DNA of 64,000 nt from Kitasatospora kifunensis (GTDB taxonomy: Bacteria > Actinomycetota > Actinomycetes > Streptomycetales > Streptomycetaceae). The stretch spans positions 6,076,001 to 6,140,000 of the forward strand of contig NZ_JACHJV010000001.1 in the NCBI RefSeq assembly GCF_014203855.1, read 5' to 3'. The notes below the pieces were generated by a model. It saw nothing but the letters and a program-made list of their open reading frames with translations, made no database searches and was not told the DNA's origin. This document shows positions 15,045 through 23,370 of the stretch, one piece after another (the stretch's first letter is position 1; every line of letters starts with the position of its first letter). Both the position numbers and the translations under genes were made by a program.

Positions 15045-16823
15045 CTAGTGCCGTCGACCGGCTGTTCCTCCTCGGCTTCTCCTCACGAGGAGGACGGTCA
15101 GGCTTCCCAGCGCCAGCATGGCCAGCGAGCCGACCGCAATGCCGGTCGCCTTACCTGCGCCGGTCGAAGCGAGTTCGTGCTTCGACTTGCTCGGGCGCTG
15201 CCCATGGTCACCCTGGTCGTGACCGCCCTGGCCCTTCTCGTGATCACCTTGTCCATGGTCTCCCTGCCCATGGTCTCCTTGACCCTTCCCGTGATCACCC
15301 TTCCCGTGATCACCCTTCCCGTGATCACCCTTCTCGTGATCACCATGGCCATGGTCTCCTTGGCCATGACCGCCGTGCTCCCCCGGAGCCCCGGGAGGTC
15401 CGGCGGGGCCAGCCGGCCCGGCGGGTCCGGCAGGTCCGGCAGGGCCGGGAGCACCGGGAGCGCCGGGAGCACCGTTAGCGCCGGGCAGGCCGTTGGCGCC
15501 GGGTGAGCCGTTAGCGCCGGGCAGGCCGTTGGCACCGGGTGAGCCGTTAGCGCCGGGCAGGCCGTTGGCACCGGGTGAGCCGTTAGCGCCAGGCAGCCCG
15601 TTGGCGCCGGGAGCACCGTTGGGGCCAGGAGCGCCCGGGGAGCCGTTGGCGCCGGGAGCACCGTTGGGACCGGGAGAACCATTAGCACCGGGAGCACCAG
15701 GCGCACCGTTAGCACCAGGCGCACCGTTGGGGCCAGGAGCACCAGGGGAACCGTTAGCACCGGGAGCCCCCGGGGCACCGTTAGCGCCGGGAGCGCCAGG
15801 CGCACCGTTGGGGCCAGGGGATCCGGGCGCGCCGGGCGCGCCGTTCGGACCGGGCGCACCCGGGGCCCCCGGAGCTCCGGGAACACCGGACGCACCGTTG
15901 GGGCCGGGAGCACCAGGCGCGCCGGGCGAACCATTAGCGCCAGGAGCCCCGGGAGCCCCGGTCGGACCGGGAGCCCCCGACGGACCGGGCGAGCCCGTCG
16001 GGCCGGCGGGCCCGCTGGGTCCGGCCGGGCCGCTCGGTCCAGGCGGTCCAGACGGTCCAGGCGGGCCGACAGTACAGGCTGCTCTCGTAATGGTGTTGGT
16101 GTCCAGCGTGACCGCGCCATTACGCGCCAGGGCCCGGCCTTCGATCACGGTGCCGGTCTGTGCCGCGATGGATGTCAGGGCCAGGATGTTGCCCTTGAAG
16201 AAGGAATTGGTCCCGATGGTGGCGGAGCTCCCCACCTGCCAGAACACGTTGCAGGCCTGTGCCCCGTTGATGAGATTGACGGTGCTCGCCGAGCCGGTGA
16301 TCAGGGTCGAGGCGATCTGGAAGATGAAGACCGCGCTGGGATCGCCCTGAGCGTCGAGTGTCACGGTCCCGGTCAGTCCCAGTGGCCCGGTGGAGTTGTA
16401 GACGCCGGATGTCAGTGTCCGTCCGACCAGGTCTCCCGAGACGCTGGCCGTGGGTGCTCGGCCGGCCGCATCGTTGTACGCGATGACCAGGTCCGACTGT
16501 GCCTGCAGGGCGGCCGCGTCAGCGACGTGCTGCACGCCGTTGACAATGCCCGGGGGAAAGCCCGTTACCGAGGAGCCCGGGCTGAGGCCCAGGTCGCCGT
16601 TGATCACACTGGGCCCCGTGTTGGTGACCGTTGAACCGCCCAGAACCGCGTAGCTGGTGTCGGTCCCCAGCGTCACGGGTGCCTCTGCGGCGTGCGCGAT
16701 GCCGGGATGCAGAACTCCCGTAGCCAGCAACGCCAAGCCGGGGAGCAGAACGAGGGCCCCCCTGACCCGGGTGCGTCTGCGCCCCCGGCGAGGGGGAGCG
16801 GACACGATGACATCCAATGCCAT
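15045..16823 (-). CDS. Wall-anchored ice-binding-like (DUF3494) protein with collagen stalk and His-rich segment
   Basis: 592 residues from ATG 16823, with AGAAAGG about 9 nt upstream. A signal peptide covers about residues 1-46 (hydrophobic core, GIAHAAEA cleavage region). Residues about 50-250 match DUF3494, the ice-binding/adhesion fold (SYAVLGGSTVTNTGPSVING, DAQGDPSAVFIFQI). About 76 uninterrupted Gly-X-Y triplets follow (253-480), rich in GAP, GAN and GPN. A His/Asp/Lys/Gly repeat region of GDHGKGDH type (481-546) follows. The C-terminus has LASTG (551-555), a membrane helix and Arg residues, a LAXTG sortase signal. It is a covalently attached surface protein; ligand and metal binding are inferred. 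Confidence 0.9.
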   Translation of the reverse strand: MALDVIVSAPPRRGRRRTRVRGALVLLPGLALLATGVLHPGIAHAAEAPVTLGTDTSYAVLGGSTVTNTGPSVINGDLGLSPGSSVTGFPPGIVNGVQHVADAAALQAQSDLVIAYNDAAGRAPTASVSGDLVGRTLTSGVYNSTGPLGLTGTVTLDAQGDPSAVFIFQIASTLITGSASTVNLINGAQACNVFWQVGSSATIGTNSFFKGNILALTSIAAQTGTVIEGRALARNGAVTLDTNTITRAACTVGPPGPSGPPGPSGPAGPSGPAGPTGSPGPSGAPGPTGAPGAPGANGSPGAPGAPGPNGASGVPGAPGAPGAPGPNGAPGAPGSPGPNGAPGAPGANGAPGAPGANGSPGAPGPNGAPGANGAPGAPGANGSPGPNGAPGANGSPGAPGPNGAPGANGLPGANGSPGANGLPGANGSPGANGLPGANGSPGANGLPGANGAPGAPGAPGPAGPAGPAGPAGPAGPPGAPGEHGGHGQGDHGHGDHEKGDHGKGDHGKGDHGKGQGDHGQGDHGQGDHEKGQGGHDQGDHGQRPSKSKHELASTGAGKATGIAVGSLAMLALGSLTVLLVRRSRGGTAGRRH

Positions 16824-17224
16824 AGGACAAGACCTTTCTTACCGCCGTTGAACTCGGACTCCCCGCTGAGGGGCTCCGAGCTGACGTGGTGAGTTCTGGT
16901 CAAGCCGCAGGACTCCGGTCGGCATGTCGAGCCTGTTCGCGGACCTCACCGGATGGGAGATCGCTCAGCTGTTGCCGGCCCAGATAGTGACGCACCATCA
17001 CTCACTCGTGTACACACTAAAGGCCTCGTGAGTCTGATGGTCCGTTAAAACGCCGAACGGGTGAGATGCTCTCCGATTTTCCCCCTGTTGGATAATCAGA
17101 CTGCTTATGAACCATGGCAGTTCGGGATCGACGAGAACGTATCCGGCTCCTGGTCGTCGATGAGACGGTGCGTCAGAAGTCAGCCTACGAATGGTTGCGA
17201 GGCCGAGAGGAGTGCCCGGACGGG
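16824..17224. other. Intergenic region, relatively AT-rich, promoter side of the collagen-like gene
   Basis: About 400 bp with lower GC than its surroundings around 17000-17110. It holds the promoter region of the leftward collagen-like gene. A 76-codon leftward frame (16998-17228) has no recognisable content and is not annotated. No hairpin terminator was found after the gene that ends at 17225. Confidence 0.4.
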
Positions 17225-17656
17225 TCAAAGGCCGAGGATCTCGCGGATCAGGTCGAGCTTGCCCTCTGCGGAGAGAGCCTTGGGCCGACCGGTGAGCAGC
17301 CCGTTCAGGACCGCGGGGACATCACAGTCGTCAGGTTCCTGGATGGCGCAGATGATTTGACACCGGAGACCACCGTCCCGTGCGAACAGCCACAGCTCCT
17401 GGCTCTTGTGGGGCCTGTCGTTCTTCGGCGACAGGCGCCAGGCCGGGAACCAGCCGAGCCCCTCCAGGGACAGGCTCTCGGCCGTCTCCTCCAGAACGTG
17501 CCTGCCGAGCCGCCCGTAACCGAGCTCCTCGCGCAGCTCTCCGAGCGTGGTCCTGATCAGGCCGCCCGCGGCATGGCAGCGTTCGACCACGGTGACGGTA
17601 TTGCCATCTCCGGCCAGGTGCGGAAATTCACCGCGCAGATTCGTTAAAGCGCTCAT
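17225..17656 (-). CDS. Hypothetical protein of 143 residues
   Basis: Starts at ATG 17656 with no strong ribosome site. Codon use in the third position matches real genes of the window. The sequence is soluble and mixed alpha/beta, with ERCHAAGGLIRTTLGELREELGY in the N-terminal half, LEGLGWFPAWRLSP centrally and a helical C-terminus. No family is recognised. It follows the ATP-binding/109-residue pair on the same strand by 67 bp, so it may be the last gene of that operon. Confidence 0.55.
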   Translation of the reverse strand: MSALTNLRGEFPHLAGDGNTVTVVERCHAAGGLIRTTLGELREELGYGRLGRHVLEETAESLSLEGLGWFPAWRLSPKNDRPHKSQELWLFARDGGLRCQIICAIQEPDDCDVPAVLNGLLTGRPKALSAEGKLDLIREILGL

Positions 17657-17723
17657 ATCCAGGCAAACGAAGAGCTCCGCAAAAACGATGCGCCTGTTCC
17701 CCCTCTGGGTGCATCCGGCGGGC

Positions 17724-18053
17724 TCAGGTGCTGCTGCCCGGGTTGCCGGCAGTGTGCCCTTGGGCGGTCGCCTCCGGCGTGGCCGGGCGGATGGTCAGCC
17801 GGTGCAGTCCGTCAGACAGATAGATGGTCAGCACCATGGCGCCGTCACGCGCCAGCTTCTCCGTTGCCGCTTCGACGGCGTTCGGATTGGTCAGGCAGAA
17901 GCCGACGAACCTGAGCTGATCGCGATCGAGGGGCAGCACCTTGACCGACCCCCACAACGCCGCCAACGCGTCCGACAGGCGCGTGAAGCGCGTGGGGGGC
18001 GTGATGCCCTCGATCTCCACCACCGCGGCGCCGCATTCCTGACGGGGCGTCAT
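17724..18053 (-). CDS. Hypothetical protein downstream of the ATP-binding gene
   Basis: 109 residues from ATG 18053, which lies 2 nt after the stop of the ATP-binding gene, so the two are coupled. The protein is soluble, with VVEIEGITPPTRFTRLSDALAALWGSVKVLPLDRDQLRFVGFCL and a C-terminal strand YLSDGLHRLTIRP. No family is recognised. Coupling suggests a partner or target of the RsbW-like protein, but it does not resemble an STAS anti-anti-sigma factor. Confidence 0.6.
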   Translation of the reverse strand: MTPRQECGAAVVEIEGITPPTRFTRLSDALAALWGSVKVLPLDRDQLRFVGFCLTNPNAVEAATEKLARDGAMVLTIYLSDGLHRLTIRPATPEATAQGHTAGNPGSST

Positions 18054-18055
18054 GA

Positions 18056-18484
18056 CTACCGCACCGCCGGGTCGGGGGAGCACACGCACCAGACCTGTTT
18101 GCCGATGCCCTCGCGCGGACCCCAGCCCCAGGCATCGGACAGCGCCTCCACCAGAAGCAGGCCTCGACCGGACTCCCCGTCGGTGTCCTTGCGCTGTTGC
18201 GGCACCTGGTCGGAGGCGTCCTCCACGGTGATCCACAGCTGGTCCCCGTCCACCTCCAGGCGCAGTCGGATCTTCTGGTCATGCCTCGTCGCGTGGACCA
18301 GTGCGTTGGTGACCAGCTCGCTGACCAGCAGCCGGCCCTTGTCGGCGAAGCGCTCGCCGCCCCGCACACCCGACAGGAATTCGAGCAGGAGCCGTCTGGC
18401 CCTGGCCGGGGCGTGGTCGCTCCTGGCGAGCCAGGTCGGCTCCATGGCGGTGGCGATGGGCAGTTGGTTGAGCGTTTCCGGCAT
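18056..18484 (-). CDS. RsbW-like ATP-binding protein of a WhiJ-type locus
   Basis: 142 residues from ATG 18484. GHKL signatures are clear: LVSELVTNALVHA (N box) and GESGRGLLLVEAL (G box), with DAWGWGPREGIGKQVWCV closing the fold. Such single-domain ATP-binding proteins are the standard partner in WhiJ-like clusters of streptomycetes, with an XRE regulator and a DUF397 protein. Here the XRE gene is divergent across a 258-bp promoter region. The predicted role is signal-responsive kinase or anti-regulator. Confidence 0.85.
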   Translation of the reverse strand: MPETLNQLPIATAMEPTWLARSDHAPARARRLLLEFLSGVRGGERFADKGRLLVSELVTNALVHATRHDQKIRLRLEVDGDQLWITVEDASDQVPQQRKDTDGESGRGLLLVEALSDAWGWGPREGIGKQVWCVCSPDPAVR

Positions 18485-18657
18485 GGCGAAGCTCCCTGTG
18501 CGGCACGGCTGTTGAATGAAGCGGGCGCGAGAGAAGGGCGCCCCGGGGACGGCCGGACGCGGGCACGGGGATGCCCGGTGACGAACCGTCATGATCACGG
18601 TCTGTCGTGGTGTTATCCACTCCGAGTAGCATCCTCTCGGAAGCCCCTATGGTGCAA

Positions 18658-18674
18658 GTCCCTACTTTGGGGAC
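18658..18674. promoter_or_regulatory. Inverted repeat GTCCC-N7-GGGAC before the XRE-DUF5753 gene
   Basis: GTCCC (18658-18662) and GGGAC (18670-18674) form a dyad centred about 77 bp upstream of the XRE start, in the shared promoter region with the divergent ATP-binding gene. It is a plausible operator for the adjacent XRE protein. Confidence 0.4.
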
Positions 18675-18742
18675 CCTTTAAAGATTGTTGTCCTGGTCGC
18701 AGGAGGGCAGACTTACGAGCCACACCCGAGGGGAGGTCCATC

Positions 18743-19603
18743 GTGCCCGTGAACAGGAATCCGACCGTCCGTCAGCGGCGGCTCGCCCGAACGCTCAAGG
18801 AGCTCCGGACTGCCAAGCGGTTGACTCTCGCCCAGGCCGCGCAGCAACTCGCCTGCGCCGAAAGCAAGATCAGCCGGATCGAGGCGGCGCAGTCCGGGAT
18901 CAGGATTGTTGATCTACGGCTCCTGCTCGACCTCTACGGAGTTCATGATCCAAGCACGCGAGGCGGGTTGGAGGCGCTGTCACGCGAGGGTCGGCTGCGC
19001 GGATGGTGGGACCGCTACTCGGAGACGCTGTCTCCGCTCTACGCCGACTACATCGCGTTGGAAGCCGACGCATCGGATGCCTACAGCATTGAGACCATCC
19101 TCGTGCCGGGCCTCCTGCAGACCGAGGACTACACCCGGGCCGTGGTCCGTGCGCAGATAGAGGACGCGACTCCGCAGCAGGTCGAAACCCTCACCAAGGT
19201 TCGCCAGGAACGCCGCTCGGTGCTCGCGCGTGAGGTGCCGTTGCGGCTGTGGGTGGTGCTCTCGGAGTCCGCGCTCAAGCACCAGATCGGCGGGCCAGCG
19301 GTGATGCGTGAACAGCTTGATTTTCTCGTGGCCACTTCCGACAGTCCGAACATCAGTATTCAGATCCTGCCGGAAGCCTCGGAGGTCCATGCGGCCCTGT
19401 TCGGCCCGGTTGTCGTGCTGAGCTTCCCGGAGACGACCGAGACGGACGTCGCCTACGTCGACAGCCTGCTCAGCACGCTCTACATCGAAGAGCCGGACGA
19501 GGTGCTCAGGTACGCCAAGCTGATCCGCCGTGCCCTTGCGGAATCGTTGTCACGCACCGAATCAGTCGCGCTGATCGAGCGCATCGCAAAAGGAATGGTC
19601 TAG
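18743..19603 (+). CDS. XRE-family regulator with DUF5753 domain (WhiJ-like)
   Basis: 286 residues from GTG 18743, behind GGGGAGG. The helix-turn-helix spans about residues 12-70 (LKELRTAKRLTLAQAAQQLACAESKISRIEAAQ). The rest is DUF5753: WWDRYSETLSPLYADYIALEADA, ETILVPGLLQTEDYTRAVV, a WVVLSESAL strand, then SIQILPEASEVHAALFGPVVVLSFPE. This architecture defines the WhiJ-like regulators that control development and antibiotic production in streptomycetes. A DUF397 gene follows 3 nt after the stop. Confidence 0.92.
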   Translation: MPVNRNPTVRQRRLARTLKELRTAKRLTLAQAAQQLACAESKISRIEAAQSGIRIVDLRLLLDLYGVHDPSTRGGLEALSREGRLRGWWDRYSETLSPLYADYIALEADASDAYSIETILVPGLLQTEDYTRAVVRAQIEDATPQQVETLTKVRQERRSVLAREVPLRLWVVLSESALKHQIGGPAVMREQLDFLVATSDSPNISIQILPEASEVHAALFGPVVVLSFPETTETDVAYVDSLLSTLYIEEPDEVLRYAKLIRRALAESLSRTESVALIERIAKGMV

Positions 19604-19606
19604 ATC

Positions 19607-19828
19607 ATGACGAGCAACCTTCCCCTGACCGCCGCTGAGGATCGGATCGAGTGGCGCAAGTCCTCGTTCTCAGGGGCTCAGAGCAACTGCGTGGAGACGG
19701 GCCGCATGGTCACTGGAGGCATGGCGGTCCGCGATTCCAAGGATCCGCACGGCCCGGCGCTGGCCTTCGAGGGGGAGGCCTGGCAGGCGTTCGTGGCGAG
19801 CGTGCAAGGAGGCGGCTTCCCTCGCTGA
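19607..19828 (+). CDS. DUF397 domain protein
   Basis: 73 residues from ATG 19607, 3 nt after the XRE stop. It has the DUF397 signature: WRKSSFSGAQSNCVETG, then MAVRDSKDPHGPALAFEGEAWQAFV. DUF397 proteins are small partners of WhiJ-like XRE regulators and modulate their DNA binding. The coding sequence from about 19614 to the stop is almost identical to the second half of the next gene. Confidence 0.92.
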   Translation: MTSNLPLTAAEDRIEWRKSSFSGAQSNCVETGRMVTGGMAVRDSKDPHGPALAFEGEAWQAFVASVQGGGFPR

Positions 19829-19880
19829 TCTTCTCTCGTAGGTCGCTGAAGATGATCGCATCGATCAGGGAGTCTTGGAT

Positions 19881-20288
19881 ATGATCCTCACCTCCGCCGC
19901 CATCGCGGACCTGTCGGCTGTCACGTGGCGGAAAAGCACGTTCAGTGGGCCGAACAACGAATGTGTTGAAGTAGCCGACGGGGTCACAGGTGTCGTGCCG
20001 GTGCGGGACAGCAAAGACCCGTATGGGCCCGCGCTGATGTTCCCCGCCAATGCGTGGCGGGCGTTTGTGGGCGGCAACCTTCCCCTGAGCGCCTCCGATG
20101 CTCTGATCGAGTGGCGTAAGTCCTCGTTCTCAGGGGCCCAGAGTGACTGCGTGGAGACGGGCCGCATGGTCACTGGAGGCATGGCGGTCCGCGATTCCAA
20201 GGATCCGCACGGCCCGGCGCTGGCCTTCGAGGGGGAGGCCTGGCAGGCGTTCGTGGCGAGCGTGCAAGGAGGCGGCTTCCCCCGCTGA
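19881..20288 (+). CDS. Tandem double DUF397 protein produced by duplication and fusion
   Basis: 135 residues from ATG 19881, with AGGGAG 9 nt upstream; a TTG at 19875 is too close to it. Residues about 1-64 form one DUF397 (VTWRKSTFSGPNNECVEVADG, VPVRDSKDPYGPALMF). Residues about 65-135 form a second, nearly identical to the preceding single-domain gene at protein and DNA level. The junction AFVGGNLPLS joins the last strand of one copy directly to residue 4 of the other, with no stop or start between. This is a recent duplication that created a fused dimer. Confidence 0.9.
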   Translation: MILTSAAIADLSAVTWRKSTFSGPNNECVEVADGVTGVVPVRDSKDPYGPALMFPANAWRAFVGGNLPLSASDALIEWRKSSFSGAQSDCVETGRMVTGGMAVRDSKDPHGPALAFEGEAWQAFVASVQGGGFPR

Positions 20289-20315
20289 CCGCTGCTCGGT
20301 TCGCGACCTCATCGG

Positions 20316-20346
20316 CCCCCACGCCGACGTCCGTTCGGCGTGGGGG
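20316..20346. terminator. Bidirectional hairpin terminator between convergent genes
   Basis: CCCCCACGCCGA (20316-20327) pairs perfectly with 20335-20346 across a 7-nt loop. It sits between the rightward DUF397 fusion gene (stop at 20288) and the leftward response regulator gene (stop at 20362), so it can serve both. Confidence 0.8.
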
Positions 20347-20361
20347 CTGGGGGCGAGCGCC

Positions 20362-21030
20362 TCAGCCGGGGAGTGTCACCAGGCCCGACTCGTAGGCGAG
20401 GATGACCAGTTGCACGCGATCGCGGGCGTCCAGCTTGGAGAGCAGCCGTGTCACGTACGTCTTCACGGTGGCCATGCTGATGACCAGTTCGGTGGCGATC
20501 TCGGTGTTGGACAGGCCGCGGCCGACCAGGGTGAGGATCTCGCGTTCCCGGTCGGTGATGCCGCCGAGCTGCCGCGCCGCTGGAATCGGAGTCGGGGCCG
20601 GGGTGCGGCGGCCGGCGAACTCGGCGATCAGGCGGCGGGTGACGCTCGGGGCGATCAGGGCGTCCCCGGCGGCGACCACCCGGATCGCGGCGAGGATGTC
20701 GTCCAGCGCCATGTCCTTGACGAGGAAGCCGGCCGCGCCCGCGCGCAACGCGGCGTAGACGTAGTCGTCGTCGTCGAAGGTGGTGAGCACCACGACGCGG
20801 GCAGCTGCCGGGCCCGTGGTGACCAGACGGGTGGCCTCGATGCCGTCCATGCCGGGCATCCGGATGTCCATCACCACCACGTCGGGGTGGAGTTCCTCGG
20901 CCAGTCGGACCGCTTCGGCGCCGGTCGCGGCCTCCCCGACGACCTCGATGTCGGGCGTCTCGGAGATGACCATCTCCAGGGCGGCCCGGACCAGTGGTTG
21001 GTCGTCAGCCAGCACGACGCGCACGCTCAT
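20362..21030 (-). CDS. NarL/LuxR-family response regulator
   Basis: 222 residues from ATG 21030. The receiver domain (1-120) has VVLADDQPLVRAAL, the phospho-acceptor Asp in DVVVMDIRMPGMDG, and LTTF and VKDMALDDI with the conserved Lys. A LuxR helix-turn-helix follows (about 155-215: LTLVGRGLSNTEIATELVISMATVKTYVTRLLSKL). ATGA overlaps the end of the kinase gene. It probably controls the ABC exporter transcribed divergently beyond the kinase. Confidence 0.93.
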   Translation of the reverse strand: MSVRVVLADDQPLVRAALEMVISETPDIEVVGEAATGAEAVRLAEELHPDVVVMDIRMPGMDGIEATRLVTTGPAAARVVVLTTFDDDDYVYAALRAGAAGFLVKDMALDDILAAIRVVAAGDALIAPSVTRRLIAEFAGRRTPAPTPIPAARQLGGITDREREILTLVGRGLSNTEIATELVISMATVKTYVTRLLSKLDARDRVQLVILAYESGLVTLPG

Positions 21031-22289
21031 CTGGCTCCTCCCGCCACGGGCAGCCGGGCTGAGACCTGGAAGCCGCCGCCTGGCCGGGGCGCGGCGTGGA
21101 ACTCTCCGTGCAGCAGGGAGACTCGCTCGCGCAGCCCCACGAGACCGTAACCGCTGCCCGGGGCACTGCCGTGGCCGCGGCCCCGGTCGGTGATCTCGAT
21201 GGCCACCTCGTCCGTCTTGCGGCAGTCGATGGACACCTGACAGGAGCGGCTGTCGGCATGGCGCACCACGTTGGTGACCGACTCCTGGATGACGCGGAAG
21301 GCCGCCAAGTCGATCTCCGGCAGCAGCGCGAGCCGTTCGCCGTGCCACTGGACGTCGACCCGTACCCCGGCGGCCGTCGTGGCGGCGGCCAGCCGGTCGA
21401 GGTCGGCCAGGCCGGACGGCTGGTGCAGCGCGGTAACCTCCGCGCCCACGCCCACGCCCACGCCCACGCCCGTGCCCGCGCCCACGCCCGCGCCCACGCC
21501 CTGATCGGCCTGGCGCAGGGCGCCGAGCATCCGGCGAAGCCCCGCCAGCGTCTCCCGCCCGGCGGTCTCGATCTCGGTCAGCGCCTCGCGTGCCCGGTCC
21601 GGTCGGCTGTCGATGACCCGCCGTGCCGCACCGGCCTGCAGGGCGACGATGCCGATGCTGTGCGCCACCGTGTCGTGCATCTCGCGTGCGATCCGCAGCC
21701 GTTCGGTGGTGACCGCCTGCGCGGCGCTCTGTGCGCCCACCAGCTCGACGTGCTCCCGGGACTCGCGCATCGAGCGGCCGACCAGCCAGGCGATGAGGGC
21801 CACCAGCAGGCCGCCGTCGGAGGCGCCGATGGTGGTGCCGGTGAGGAAGAAGCCTCCGCCCATCGCGGACAGCAGGCTCAGATGGAGGAACAGCACGCCG
21901 ACCACCATGGCCGCGGCGGCGCGCGAGGTCCGGCGCGGGCTGTTGGCCGTGACCAGGCAGAGCGCGACGTCGACCGCCAGCAGTGCGGTCGGCGGCAGCT
22001 GCACGTTCGAACGCCAGGCCTGCGTCTGCGCGATGGTGGCGCCGAGCAGCAGACCGGTCGCCACCAGCGGGCGACGGCGCAGCAGAGCGGCGGCGGCGAA
22101 TGCGACGAGGGTGGCGAGCGCGATGGTCGCCCAGTCCCGGTGCGGTGCCAGGACGCCCGGGTGGGAGTGGTAGTCCGGCCGGGCGCCGAGCACAACGGAG
22201 GGGTACGCCACCGAAACGCACCAAGCCAGGGCCGTCCACGCGGCCGGTGGCACGCGCTTCAGCAGGGGCAGGGTCGGCTTCACGGACAT
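21027..22289 (-). CDS. Two-component sensor histidine kinase (HisKA_3 type)
   Basis: 420 residues from ATG 22289. The N-terminal half has about five or six membrane helices (AWTALAWCVSVAYPSVVLG, IALATLVAFAAAALL and others). The HisKA_3 dimerisation region has the phospho-His in RLRIAREMHDTVAHS (about 185). A GHKL domain ends the protein (ESVTNVVRHA, GSGYGLVGLRERV). Between them a GVGAGVGAG-type tract of about 20 residues is encoded by a 6- to 12-bp minisatellite (21440-21500), unusual for this family. It is coupled to the response regulator and divergent from the ABC genes. Confidence 0.92.
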   Translation of the reverse strand: MSVKPTLPLLKRVPPAAWTALAWCVSVAYPSVVLGARPDYHSHPGVLAPHRDWATIALATLVAFAAAALLRRRPLVATGLLLGATIAQTQAWRSNVQLPPTALLAVDVALCLVTANSPRRTSRAAAAMVVGVLFLHLSLLSAMGGGFFLTGTTIGASDGGLLVALIAWLVGRSMRESREHVELVGAQSAAQAVTTERLRIAREMHDTVAHSIGIVALQAGAARRVIDSRPDRAREALTEIETAGRETLAGLRRMLGALRQADQGVGAGVGAGTGVGVGVGVGAEVTALHQPSGLADLDRLAAATTAAGVRVDVQWHGERLALLPEIDLAAFRVIQESVTNVVRHADSRSCQVSIDCRKTDEVAIEITDRGRGHGSAPGSGYGLVGLRERVSLLHGEFHAAPRPGGGFQVSARLPVAGGAR

Positions 22290-22422
22290 GTGGTGATCGT
22301 AGTCAGACGCTCGCCCGGGGGCATCGGACCAGGGGTGTACAACCAGGGTCGATGGGTGTCGTGACCGAGTGTCCGTTCTGGTCTGATGTCCCGTCGGGCC
22401 CCGCCACGGCACCGTTGGTCCC

Positions 22423-23370
22423 GTGATCGAAGTCAACGAACTGACGAAGCGCTACGGCCGCACCACCGCCGTCCACAACCTCACCTTCACCGTCCGCCCG
22501 GGCCACGTCACCGGGTTCCTCGGACCGAACGGCGCCGGCAAGAGCACCACCCTGCGCCTGATCCTGGGCCTGAACGACCCCACCAGCGGTACCGCAACGG
22601 TCGACCGCCGCCCGCTGCGGGACCGTTCGCGCGGCCTGCGCCACGTCGGCGCCCTGCTCGACGCGAGCGACGTGCACGGCGGCCGCAGCGGCCGCGCCCA
22701 CCTGCGCGCCCTGGCCCGCAGCAACGCGATCCCGCGCGGCCGGGTGGAGGAGGTGCTGCGCGAGGTCGGTCTGGCCGGGGCGGCGGGCCGCCGGATCGGC
22801 GGGTACTCGCTCGGGATGAAGCAGCGGCTCGGCATCGCGACCGCACTGCTCGGTGATCCGCCGGTGCTGTTCTTCGACGAGCCGCTCAACGGGCTGGACC
22901 CGGAGGGCGTGCTCTGGGTGCGCGGCCTCTTCCGCCGCCTGGCAGCCGAGGGCCGCACGGTGTTCGTCTCCAGTCATCTGATGAGCGAGATGGAGAACAC
23001 CGCCGACCAGCTGATCGTCATCGGCCGCGGCGAGCTGATCGCCGCCGAGAGCGTGACGGAGTTCGCCGCCCGCGCCACCCGACAGAGCGTCACCGTGCGC
23101 ACCTCCGAACCCGCCACGCTGGCCGGTGTGTTGACCGCCGCGGGCGCCGCCGTGCAGCCCGGCGAGGGCGGTGCGCTCACCGTGACCGGTCTCGACGCGA
23201 ACCGGATCGGTGAACTCGCCCTCGAACACCAGCTCCTACTACAGGAGCTGACCGCCAGCACCGCCTCCCTGGAGGAGGCATTCATGGAACTCACCGCCGA
23301 CAGCGTCGAATACCTCGCAGGAGATGCGGGAGATGCGGGAGACGCAGGAGATTCAGGAGAGCACCGATGA
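22423..23370 (+). CDS. ABC transporter ATP-binding protein
   Basis: 315 residues from GTG 22423. Walker A is GPNGAGKST. The signature motif is degenerate, GGYSLGMKQR, as in many ABC-2 exporters. Walker B is VLFFDEPLNGLDP and the switch His is in VSSHLMSE. The C-terminal extension ends with AGDAGDAGDAGDSG, encoded by a tandem repeat at 23320-23357. It overlaps the permease gene by 4 bp. With the divergent two-component system this forms a regulated exporter, often for bacteriocins, drugs or lipids. Confidence 0.92.
   Translation: MIEVNELTKRYGRTTAVHNLTFTVRPGHVTGFLGPNGAGKSTTLRLILGLNDPTSGTATVDRRPLRDRSRGLRHVGALLDASDVHGGRSGRAHLRALARSNAIPRGRVEEVLREVGLAGAAGRRIGGYSLGMKQRLGIATALLGDPPVLFFDEPLNGLDPEGVLWVRGLFRRLAAEGRTVFVSSHLMSEMENTADQLIVIGRGELIAAESVTEFAARATRQSVTVRTSEPATLAGVLTAAGAAVQPGEGGALTVTGLDANRIGELALEHQLLLQELTASTASLEEAFMELTADSVEYLAGDAGDAGDAGDSGEHR

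Noticed and set aside
15476..15980. Regular 36-bp repeats resembling a CRISPR array
   Set aside because: The repeats encode Gly-X-Y triplets in frame without unique spacers; they are the collagen stalk.
16998..17228. 76-codon leftward frame upstream of the collagen-like gene
   Set aside because: No ribosome site, no recognisable motif and AT-rich promoter-like composition.
20362..22239. 625-codon frame that would join kinase-region sequence to the response regulator
   Set aside because: The extra N-terminal part is a shadow of the kinase; the receiver domain begins at ATG 21030.
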